Positions 1 to 4,880 of a DNA stretch of 10,000 nucleotides are shown here, in pieces. The notes beneath the pieces are model-generated. The model worked only from the letters and a program-made list of their open reading frames with translations, was not told the DNA's origin and ran no database searches. The position numbers and the translations under genes are program-made. The stretch comes from Magnetospirillum sp. (GTDB lineage: Bacteria > Pseudomonadota > Alphaproteobacteria > Rhodospirillales > Magnetospirillaceae). The first letter of the stretch is position 1. Each line of letters opens with the position of its first letter. The stretch spans positions 1 through 10,000 of the forward strand of contig JAIWOG010000231.1 in NCBI GenBank assembly GCA_020217035.1, read 5' to 3'.

Positions 1-249
1 GGCCGCCACCTGATCCAGGGGATGGCTGGCGACGAAGCACAAATCCGCCGATCCCGGCACGGGAATTCGGGCCTTGGGCTCGAATTCATGTCCCTTGAGG
101 TGCAGGTTGATTTTCTGGCGCCCGAAGCCCAAAGCGGTACGGCCGCCGGCGAAGCTGACCCGCTCCATGCCCAGGACGCCGCAATAAAACCCGACCGTGG
201 CCTCGATATCGGCGACGGTCAGCACCAAATGATCCAGCGATTCGATCAA
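1..249 (-). CDS. VOC (glyoxalase/dioxygenase-fold) family protein, 5' part only
   Basis: The minus strand encodes 83 residues with no stop before the window edge, so the C-terminal part is missing. The N-terminus reads [20 protein letters not shown], the usual opening of a VOC domain: His7 sits where the family has its first metal ligand, and the FYCGVLGM stretch (21-28) is the typical first helix. A later [14 protein letters not shown] stretch with [11 protein letters not shown] resembles the GLOD5-like branch. The chosen start is TTG at 249-247, because a GGGAGG SD lies five to six bases upstream; the only nearby ATG is out of frame and runs into a stop. VOC proteins are cytoplasmic metal enzymes or antibiotic-binding proteins, and the substrate cannot be told from this fragment. 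The gene is divergent from panD across an 87-base gap. Family assignment is firm; specific function is unknown. Confidence 0.85.
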   Translation of the reverse strand, partial: MIESLDHLVLTVADIEATVGFYCGVLGMERVSFAGGRTALGFGRQKINLHLKGHEFEPKARIPVPGSADLCFVASHPLDQVAA

Positions 250-336
250 AGCGGCCTCCCGACCCAAGAAGTCATTGCCACACCCGGCCCATCTGGTCTA
301 TCTCCCCCCCACGTCAACCCAACCACCGGTACCCCC
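250..336. other. Divergent intergenic gap between VOC gene and panD
   Basis: This 87-base gap must hold the minus-strand start signals of the VOC gene and may hold those of panD. On the minus strand a TTGACG hexamer (complement of 312-317) resembles a -35 box, but no good -10 box follows at 16-18 bases. No convincing SD precedes the panD ATG. A C-rich run at about 303-310 is the only compositional oddity. Confidence 0.35.
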
Positions 337-879
337 ATGATGAAGGTCATCCGCGGCAAGTTCCATGGCATTCGCGTCACCAGCGCCGATCTGAACTATC
401 ACGGCTCGATCACGCTGGACCCCGAGCAATGCGCCCTGGCCGGCATCTATCCCATGGAATTCGTGGAAATCTGGAACAAGAATTCCGGCGCCCGCATTTC
501 CACCTACGTGATCTTCGGCGAACCGGGATCGCGCTGCTGCATCCTGAACGGCGCCGCCGCGCGGACCTGCCAGGTGGGCGACGAGGTGATCATCGCCTCG
601 GCCGACTACATCAAGGGCCCGGAAGAACTTTACACCCTAAAGCCGCGCATCCTGACCTTCCTGCCCGACAACCAGGTCGACCAGGTGCTTTATTACGACG
701 TCTTCCAAAGCGACAAGCGCCCCTATGATTTCCGCATCATGGACGCCAACAAGCACACCGTGGAAAGCTGCCACACTTGGCCCAACGTCGATATCGCCGC
801 GGTGCGCGCCGACCTTTCGGCCAAGGGCTGGAGCGACGCGGACGTGGATGCCTTCGTCGCCTCGCATTTCTCGCTTTAG
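337..879 (+). CDS. panD: Aspartate 1-decarboxylase (PanD) with C-terminal extension
   Basis: PanD decarboxylates L-aspartate to beta-alanine for pantothenate and CoA synthesis in the cytoplasm. It is made as a proenzyme that cleaves itself at a Gly-Ser bond to form a pyruvoyl cofactor. The 180-residue product shows the family landmarks one position off E. coli numbering: Lys8 and His10, the cleavage pair Gly23-Ser24, Trp46-Asn47, Arg53 followed by STY (55-57), NGAAA (71-75) and GDEVIIAS (81-88). The ATG at 337 was chosen because it puts the Gly-Ser site in the usual place; ATG 340 is equally possible, and neither has a clear SD. Upstream in-frame codons only mirror the antisense VOC gene. The core should end near residue 123. 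The remaining roughly 57 residues ([14 protein letters not shown] through the C-terminal HFSL) have no counterpart in the 126-residue E. coli enzyme and keep strong G/C third positions, so they look genuinely coded. queC begins four bases downstream. Confidence 0.93.
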   Translation: MMKVIRGKFHGIRVTSADLNYHGSITLDPEQCALAGIYPMEFVEIWNKNSGARISTYVIFGEPGSRCCILNGAAARTCQVGDEVIIASADYIKGPEELYTLKPRILTFLPDNQVDQVLYYDVFQSDKRPYDFRIMDANKHTVESCHTWPNVDIAAVRADLSAKGWSDADVDAFVASHFSL

Positions 880-883
880 GACC

Positions 884-1576
884 ATGAAGCCGAAAGCCGT
901 CATCTTGCTGTCGGGCGGGCTGGATTCCGCCACCGTGCTGGCCATGGCCCAGGAACAGGGCTACGACTGCGCGGCGCTGTCCTTCCGCTATGGCCAGCGC
1001 CATCACGTGGAACTGGATTGCGCCGCCCGGGTGGCCAAGGCGGCGGGGGTGGCCGACCATCGTGTCGTCGACATCGACCTGCGCGGCTTCGGCGGCTCGG
1101 CGCTGACGTCGGACATCGCCGTGCCCAAGGACCGCGACGAAGCGCAGATGGACGCGGAAATCCCTGTCACCTACGTCCCCGCCCGCAACACCATCATGCT
1201 GTCCTTCGCCCTGGCCTTCGCCGAAGTGATCGGCGCCAACCACATCTTCGTCGGCGTCAACGCGGTGGATTATTCCGGCTATCCCGATTGCCGCCCGGAA
1301 TACGTCAAAGCCTTCGAAGCCATGGCCAACCTGGCGACCAAGGCCGGCGTGGAAGGCCACAAGCTGACCATCCACGCGCCGCTGATGAACCTGGGCAAGG
1401 GCCAGATCATCGCCCAAGGCGTGCGTCTGGGGGTGGATTATTCCCTGACCTCCAGTTGCTATGACCCCGACGACCAGGGCCGCGCCTGCGGGCGTTGCGA
1501 TTCCTGCCAGTTGCGCCGCAAAGGCTTCGCCGACGCCGGAATCGCCGACCCCACCCCATACTCCCCCAAGGTTTGA
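884..1576 (+). CDS. queC: 7-cyano-7-deazaguanine synthase (QueC)
   Basis: QueC converts 7-carboxy-7-deazaguanine to preQ0 with ATP and ammonia, a step in making the tRNA nucleoside queuosine. The 230-residue length is normal. The PP-loop ATP-binding motif SGGLDS is at residues 10-15, the family motifs [11 protein letters not shown] and [17 protein letters not shown] follow in the middle, and the C-terminal zinc site is complete: Cys192, Cys202, Cys205 and Cys208 in a C-x9-C-x2-C-x2-C pattern. The ATG at 884 starts four bases after the panD stop and opens directly with the first beta strand ([11 protein letters not shown]). An SD would have to lie inside the end of panD, where none is obvious, so coupled translation is likely. 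No queD, queE or folE neighbour is visible, so the rest of the pathway must be elsewhere. Confidence 0.97.
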   Translation: MKPKAVILLSGGLDSATVLAMAQEQGYDCAALSFRYGQRHHVELDCAARVAKAAGVADHRVVDIDLRGFGGSALTSDIAVPKDRDEAQMDAEIPVTYVPARNTIMLSFALAFAEVIGANHIFVGVNAVDYSGYPDCRPEYVKAFEAMANLATKAGVEGHKLTIHAPLMNLGKGQIIAQGVRLGVDYSLTSSCYDPDDQGRACGRCDSCQLRRKGFADAGIADPTPYSPKV

Positions 1577-1629
1577 CTCGTCCGCCATCACCGCCCATCA
1601 TGGCCGTCCGTTGCGAAAAGGGGATCTTG

Positions 1630-2649
1630 ATGACGCGATTGTTGGCGATGCTGGTGGTTCTGCTGTCGGCCGTGCCGGCCTGGGCGGAAAAGGTTCTGTC
1701 GCCATCCGCCGTCGTCACCGAGAACCTGGAATTCGACGCCCGCGACGACGGCTTGCGCCTGCATCTGCGCAACAAGCATCCCGACGAGTATTACAACCCG
1801 AAACCCGAAACCACCGTGTTGTTCCTGCACGGCGCCACCTTCCCGGGCATCGCCACCTTCGACCTGCCCATATCCGGCCAAAGCTGGATGGATTACCTGG
1901 CGCGGCGCGGCTACGACGTCTACGCGCTCGACATCCGCGGCTTCGGCGCGTCCACCAAGCCGCCGGAAATGTCCCAGCCGCCCGAGGGCAAACCGCCGCT
2001 GGTCAGCAACGAATCGGCCATGCGCGACGTCTCGAAAGCGGTGGAATACATCCTGTCGCGGCGCAACCTGGAAAAGCTGACCATTGTCGGCTGGTCGTGG
2101 GGCGCCACCTTGGCCGGCAGCTATGCCGCCAACGCGTCCAACAAGATCCATAAATTGGTGCTGTATTCGCCGCCGTGGATCAGCGACGAGCCCGCCGATG
2201 CCGAGACCCTGAAGTCCCTGGGGGCGTGGCGCAACGTGCCGCTGTTCCTGGTGGGCGAACGCTGGGGCCATAACCTTCCCGACAAGGAACGCAAGGAACT
2301 GGTGGCCGACGACGCCAAGAAGGCTTGGCTGGCGGCGCTGTCCGGCACCGCCAGCGGCGAGCAGGTGCTGAAAGTTCCCAACGGCCCGGTGGCCGATGCC
2401 TTGAAGACTTGGGGCGCCGGCACTCCGGCCTGGCGCCCGGACCGTATTTCCGCCCCCACCATGGTGGTGCAGGGCGAATGGGATGCCGACAACCCGCCGG
2501 CCATGGGTCTTTCGGTGTTCGCCCAATTGACCGGGACCTCGGCCCGGCGCTACGTGCTGATCGGCGAAGGCACCCACCTGCTGCTGCTGGAAAAGAACCG
2601 GCGCCAATTGTTCCAGGCGGTGCACGGCTTCCTGGAAGAACAGCGGTGA
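1630..2649 (+). CDS. Secreted alpha/beta hydrolase
   Basis: This 339-residue alpha/beta-fold serine hydrolase carries a Sec signal peptide (MTRLLAMLVVLLSAVPAWA, cleavage expected after Ala19), so it should act in the periplasm or outside the cell. The fold's landmarks are in order: LHGATFPG (66-73) where the oxyanion loop lies, the nucleophile elbow GWSWG with Ser156, an acid at Asp285 in GEWDADNP, and the catalytic His316 in GEGTHLLLLE. The ATG at 1630 follows an AAGGGG SD (1618-1623) at six bases. The N-terminal half resembles esterases or haloalkane-dehalogenase-like hydrolases (LDIRGFGAS), but the substrate cannot be named. The last bases overlap the GTG start of the YjbQ gene, which implies coupled expression. 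Confidence 0.9.
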   Translation: MTRLLAMLVVLLSAVPAWAEKVLSPSAVVTENLEFDARDDGLRLHLRNKHPDEYYNPKPETTVLFLHGATFPGIATFDLPISGQSWMDYLARRGYDVYALDIRGFGASTKPPEMSQPPEGKPPLVSNESAMRDVSKAVEYILSRRNLEKLTIVGWSWGATLAGSYAANASNKIHKLVLYSPPWISDEPADAETLKSLGAWRNVPLFLVGERWGHNLPDKERKELVADDAKKAWLAALSGTASGEQVLKVPNGPVADALKTWGAGTPAWRPDRISAPTMVVQGEWDADNPPAMGLSVFAQLTGTSARRYVLIGEGTHLLLLEKNRRQLFQAVHGFLEEQR

Positions 2650-3065
2650 GGCAGGCCCAGACCACCTTGGTGGTGCCCACCCAGGGGCGCGGTCTGGTGG
2701 ACTTCAGCGAACATGCTGCCCGCTTCGTCGCCGGAACGGCGATCCGGCAGGGCCTGTTGACCGTGTTCATCCGCCACACCTCGGCCAGCCTGACCATCCA
2801 GGAAAACGCCGACCCGGATGTCCTGGCCGACTTGAACGACTTCTTCGGCAAACTTGTGGCCGACGATTCCCGGCTTTACCGCCACACCCTGGAAGGCCCC
2901 GACGACATGCCGGCCCATATCCGGGCGGCGCTGACCGCTACCCACCTGTCCATCCCGGTAGCCGATGGCCGCATGGCGTTGGGCACCTGGCAGGGGCTTT
3001 ATGTGTTCGAGCACCGCAGCCATCCCCATCGGCGCTCGGTGGTGCTGCACTTGATGGGAATGTGA
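2646..3065 (+). CDS. YjbQ/UPF0047 family protein (secondary thiamine-phosphate synthase family)
   Basis: The 139-residue product spans the whole single-domain YjbQ family. Seen motifs are FIRHTSASLTIQENADPDV (41-59), the GPDDMPAHIRA block (84-94), GTWQG (113-117) and FEHR (121-124), ending with the typical VVLHLMG strand. Members form small cytoplasmic barrels with a metal or anion site built from these His, Asp and Glu residues. E. coli YjbQ has weak thiamine-phosphate synthase activity, and the main physiological role is unsettled. Start is the GTG at 2646, overlapping the preceding TGA (GTGA), with a GGAAG SD (2634-2638) seven bases upstream inside the hydrolase gene. There is no signal peptide, so it works in a different compartment from the hydrolase with which it is coupled. 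Confidence 0.93.
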   Translation: MRQAQTTLVVPTQGRGLVDFSEHAARFVAGTAIRQGLLTVFIRHTSASLTIQENADPDVLADLNDFFGKLVADDSRLYRHTLEGPDDMPAHIRAALTATHLSIPVADGRMALGTWQGLYVFEHRSHPHRRSVVLHLMGM

Positions 3066-3107
3066 AGCGGGGATAAGCTGCCCATCGGGACAGGTGAAAG
3101 GGAACAC

Positions 3108-3713
3108 ATGCTGCGTCTGTTCGTCGCGGCGGCCTTGGCTGCCGCCCTGTCCTGGTCCGCTTACGCCCGCGCCGCCGACTTCACCCTGCCCGAACCGCCG
3201 CCCGCCGACTGGCTGGCCCAGGCCGACCTGTTCGGCCGCGTCGCCACCTTGCCGGCCAGCCGCGACGCCGAGGTCATCGCCTGGGGCCAAGCCCACCAGG
3301 CCATGCTGTCGTCGGGCTATCTGTTCGAACTGTCCCGCCGCCTGCTGGCCGTCGGCCAAGCCGAGCAAGCCTTGGAATGGTACGCGGTGGCGTTGATGCG
3401 GGGCCAATATGACGCCGGCCGCTGCCGCGACGGCTCGGCGCGACGCGCCGTTTCCGGACTGGCCCGACAGGCGGCGGTGGTCGCCCGTTTCGGCCACCAG
3501 AACCCCCCTCTGTTCGGCCAGGCCGGCGCCCGCGCCTTGGCGCGGACCGACCTGTTCGCCCACACCATCAGCCCCGATTGGGTGTGCGCCCAGGGCCTGA
3601 CCGGCATGGGCGGCCAAAGCGCCGGCACCATTCCCGCCAATTTGTGGCCGGGAATCGCCGAAAGCGTGCGGGCCGACTTCACCCGTCAGTTCGCCGCCAT
3701 GACGGATCGCTGA
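3108..3713 (+). CDS. Secreted protein of unknown function, 201 aa
   Basis: I do not recognise a family with confidence. The protein begins with a clear Sec signal peptide (MLRLFVAAALAAALSWSAYARA, cleavage expected after residue 22), so the mature part of about 179 residues should be periplasmic. Residues 56-104 look like a helical hairpin of TPR/Sel1 type (AEQALEWYAVALMRGQYD), followed by GRCRDGSARRAVSGLARQ. The mature chain has two cysteines, Cys106 and Cys160, which could form one disulfide. The C-terminal third contains NLWPGIAESVRADFTRQF. The ATG at 3108 follows an AAAGGGA SD (about 3097-3103). It is 42 bases after the YjbQ stop on the same strand and is probably the last gene of that group, given the possible weak terminator just after it. 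Confidence 0.8.
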   Translation: MLRLFVAAALAAALSWSAYARAADFTLPEPPPADWLAQADLFGRVATLPASRDAEVIAWGQAHQAMLSSGYLFELSRRLLAVGQAEQALEWYAVALMRGQYDAGRCRDGSARRAVSGLARQAAVVARFGHQNPPLFGQAGARALARTDLFAHTISPDWVCAQGLTGMGGQSAGTIPANLWPGIAESVRADFTRQFAAMTDR

Positions 3714-3728
3714 ATTGCCTGCAATTTT
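3713..3728 (+). terminator. Possible weak intrinsic terminator after the secreted orphan gene
   Basis: The sequence aattgc-ct-gcaatt is a perfect inverted repeat that begins at the last base of the stop codon, and its right arm runs into four T residues (3725-3728). The stem is short and AT-rich, so it may end transcription poorly. Its placement at the end of the panD-to-orphan group and before a new promoter region supports the reading. Confidence 0.3.
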
Positions 3729-3745
3729 ATGCGTTTGCGCATGAG

Positions 3746-3808
3746 TTGACAGCATGCCCAAGGCAGCGATTTTCGCATGCCCCCCTGTGCATTGCATGGC
3801 GTTATGAT
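3746..3808 (+). promoter_or_regulatory. Promoter region of the micro-protein pair (two alternative -10 boxes)
   Basis: A perfect -35 hexamer TTGACA lies at 3746-3751. A weak -10 (GATTTT, 3768-3773) follows 16 bases later and would place the transcript start near 3780. A better -10 (TATGAT, 3803-3808) lies further down but has only a C run at the -35 distance; it would place the start near 3815. The surrounding gap is visibly AT-richer than its neighbours and holds two GCATGC palindromes (3752-3757, 3775-3780). Which box is used changes the meaning of the inverted repeat at 3784-3824. Confidence 0.45.
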
Positions 3809-3824
3809 GACACCAATGCACAGG
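3784..3824 (+). repeat. 11-bp perfect inverted repeat running into the ribosome binding site
   Basis: Arms cctgtgcattg (3784-3794) and caatgcacagg (3814-3824) are perfectly complementary and are separated by 19 bases that include the TATGAT box. The right arm shares its last three bases with the AGGAGG SD (3822-3827) of the first micro-protein gene. If the transcript starts near 3780 it could fold into a hairpin that hides part of the SD. If it starts near 3815 the repeat is better read as a protein operator across the promoter. The complementarity is seen directly; the role is inferred. Confidence 0.6.
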
Positions 3825-3832
3825 AGGCCATC

Positions 3833-4039
3833 ATGTTCATGGTCAAGCTAGAAACCAGCCGGGACGAGAAATATCAGCCGCTGACCGTGGACGGCCCCCA
3901 ATATCTTTACGAATTCGCCGCCTTCATCGCCCGCACCGTGCCCGACGCCGAGGTTCATGCCCGGCTTGGCGGCATGAAGGGCGACGAAGTGGTGTTCAAG
4001 GGGCAAGACCTGGTCGAGGACGACGTCGAGTTGTTCTAG
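3833..4039 (+). CDS. Small protein of unknown function, 68 aa (first of a tandem paralogous pair)
   Basis: The ATG at 3833 is preceded at five bases by a strong AGGAGG SD (3822-3827), and codons have the G/C third-position bias of true genes. The product is acidic, has no signal peptide or membrane segment, and is probably cytoplasmic. A predicted helix (QYLYEFAAFIARTVPDAEVH, 23-42) is followed by strand-like segments around GDEVVFKGQDL (50-60) and an acidic tail ending in ELF. Residues 28-68 align without gaps to residues 26-66 of the next gene's product, with 11 identities (Phe28, Ala29, Ala33, Pro37, Asp38, Val41, Gly46, Val53, Gly57, Leu60, Phe68) and many similar residues. I do not recognise the family. 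A second in-frame ATG at 3839 is possible but is farther from the SD. Confidence 0.82.
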   Translation: MFMVKLETSRDEKYQPLTVDGPQYLYEFAAFIARTVPDAEVHARLGGMKGDEVVFKGQDLVEDDVELF

Positions 4040-4066
4040 GAACCGGACCTGGAAGGGCGGGTAATC

Positions 4067-4267
4067 ATGGGCACGATCCGATTGAACGACGAGCGACTTT
4101 ATCCCCCCCTGCAAAAGCTGACCCCCCAGGAACGCTTTGACTTCGCCTGCCTGCTGGCGCAATCCCTGCCCGACGTCAAGGTGTGCACAATCGTCGGCGA
4201 CACTCCGGACGAGACGGTCATCCTGGACGGGCACATCCTGCGGCGGAAAGGCGCGGCCGTCTTTTAA
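4067..4267 (+). CDS. Small protein of unknown function, 66 aa (second of a tandem paralogous pair)
   Basis: It starts 27 bases after the first micro-protein gene, with a GGAAGG SD (4051-4056) ten bases before the ATG. The product has the same layout as its neighbour: a charged N-terminus, a helix around RFDFACLLAQSLPDVKV (23-39), strand-like DETVILDGHIL (48-58) and a hydrophobic C-terminus AAVF. It aligns ungapped with the last 41 residues of the first protein. The two differ in charge at the end: here RRKG replaces the neighbour's EDDV, so the pair carries opposite local charge at the same place. There is no signal peptide. The likely common transcript and shared ancestry suggest that the two work together or as diverged copies, possibly as a heteromer; that is inference. 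The family is not recognised. Confidence 0.78.
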   Translation: MGTIRLNDERLYPPLQKLTPQERFDFACLLAQSLPDVKVCTIVGDTPDETVILDGHILRRKGAAVF

Positions 4268-4294
4268 AATGTTCTTGTGTTGTTCGTGATTTTT

Positions 4295-4359
4295 CCGTAA
4301 GGCTTGTCCTGCAGCAAGCTTCATTCCCGGTTATGCTGCGCCATATAACAACCTTACGG
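4295..4359. repeat. 8-bp inverted repeat spanning the nuclease leader
   Basis: Arms ccgtaagg (4295-4302) and ccttacgg (4352-4359) are perfect complements 49 bases apart. Nested inside is a smaller stem, gcttg/caagc (4302-4306 with 4315-4319), whose loop contains ctgcag. The right outer arm touches the ACGGGG that may serve as SD for the GTG start at 4372. It could be a leader fold or paired operator half-sites. Eight matching bases at this distance could also occur by chance. Confidence 0.4.
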
Positions 4360-4390
4360 GGTTTTAATCAGGTGTTTGCACGCCATATAA
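4339..4390 (+). repeat. 10-bp direct repeat cgccatataa, two copies 42 bases apart
   Basis: The decamer cgccatataa occurs at 4339-4348 and 4381-4390. The start-to-start distance of 42 bases equals about four helical turns, so both copies would face the same side of the DNA. The second copy continues into a perfect TATAAT (4386-4391) and sits in an ccat-ata-atgg mirror (4383-4393). No good -35 box lies 16-18 bases upstream of that TATAAT, which would fit activator-dependent transcription if it is a promoter at all. Confidence 0.4.
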
Positions 4391-4815
4391 TGGTAGCTTG
4401 CGCAAGCATGATGATCGCGGCCCCGACCCTGGCCGACGAAGAAAAGCTGCCCGGCCCCATCCCCGCCCGGGTGATCCGGGTGGTCGATGGCGACACCGTG
4501 CTGGTTCGCGCCCGCATCTGGCTGGGCCAGGACGTGGAAACCAGCGTGCGGCTGTCCGGCATCGACACGCCGGAAAAGCGCGGCAAATGCGACGCCGAGC
4601 GCCAGGCGGCCCAACAGGCGGAAACCTTCACCGCCAGCCGCGCCGCCCCCGACAGCGTGGTGTCGCTGCATGACGTGATCGCCGACAAATACGGCAAGCG
4701 GGTGGTCGCCCGCATCGTTACCGGCGACGGCCAGGATCTGGGCGCCGCCTTAGTCGCTGCCCGCCTGGCCCGCCCCTATGACGGCGGTCGCAAGGACGGT
4801 TGGTGTCCGCCCTGA
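4372..4815 (+). CDS. Secreted thermonuclease family protein (staphylococcal nuclease homologue)
   Basis: This is a single SNase domain, a calcium-dependent phosphodiesterase that cuts DNA and RNA. With the GTG start at 4372 the product has 147 residues: a signal peptide (VFARHIMVACASMMIAAPTLA, cleavage expected after 21), then VVDGDTV (37-43), VRLSGIDTPEK (59-69) with Arg60, Asp65, Thr66 and Glu68 matching the Arg35/Asp40/Thr41/Glu43 set of the staphylococcal enzyme, and DKYGKRV (105-111) with Arg110 standing for Arg87. All catalytic positions are present. Two cysteines (Cys73, Cys145) could bond in the periplasm. The start is uncertain. GTG 4372 has ACGGGG ten bases upstream and gives a signal peptide of normal size. 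ATG 4333 (160 aa) lacks an SD. ATG 4390 lacks a basic N-region. Codons before about 4414 lack the usual G/C third positions. It lies 104 bases after the micro-protein pair and may have its own promoter. Confidence 0.88.
   Translation: MFARHIMVACASMMIAAPTLADEEKLPGPIPARVIRVVDGDTVLVRARIWLGQDVETSVRLSGIDTPEKRGKCDAERQAAQQAETFTASRAAPDSVVSLHDVIADKYGKRVVARIVTGDGQDLGAALVAARLARPYDGGRKDGWCPP
4396..4407. repeat. 12-bp perfect palindrome in the nuclease signal-peptide codons
   Basis: The sequence gcttgcgcaagc reads the same on both strands. It lies five bases after the TATAAT at 4386-4391, which is where a transcript from that box would begin, and within the signal-peptide codons if translation starts upstream. 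It could be an operator or chance. Its position among the other repeats of this leader is the reason for recording it. Confidence 0.35.
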
Positions 4816-4831
4816 CGACCCTTGCCTTGCG

Positions 4832-4868
4832 CCCTGGCGTGCGATTGCGTACCATTCGCACGCCAGGG
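4832..4868 (+). repeat. 13-bp perfect inverted repeat just upstream of the multicopper oxidase SD
   Basis: Arms ccctggcgtgcga (4832-4844) and tcgcacgccaggg (4856-4868) pair perfectly around an 11-base loop. The stem is GC-rich and would be very stable as RNA. No T run follows, so it does not fit a standard intrinsic terminator for the nuclease gene. It ends one base before the AAGGAGG SD (4870-4876) of the oxidase gene, so a leader hairpin next to the ribosome site, an operator, or a transcript-end stabiliser for the nuclease message are the main options. Confidence 0.65.
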
Positions 4869-4880
4869 TAAGGAGGTCGC

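Noticed and set aside
22..336. N-terminal extension of PanD upstream of ATG 337
   Set aside because: It is the antisense image of the VOC gene plus the intergenic gap, and would move the Gly-Ser cleavage site about 105 residues away from its normal place.
725..883. N-terminal extension of QueC overlapping panD
   Set aside because: The QueC fold begins at the ATG at 884; the upstream residues are panD read in another frame.
2550..3821. Long minus-strand open frame opposite the hydrolase end, YjbQ and the orphan gene
   Set aside because: It crosses three well-supported plus-strand genes and an intergenic region, is low-complexity in composition, and has no recognisable domain.
3833..4815. Micro-protein pair plus secreted nuclease as a toxin-immunity or defence system
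   Set aside because: The nuclease has its own signal peptide and a separate repeat-rich leader, the small proteins lack export signals, and nothing in the sequence ties them beyond proximity. It is kept only as a loose idea.
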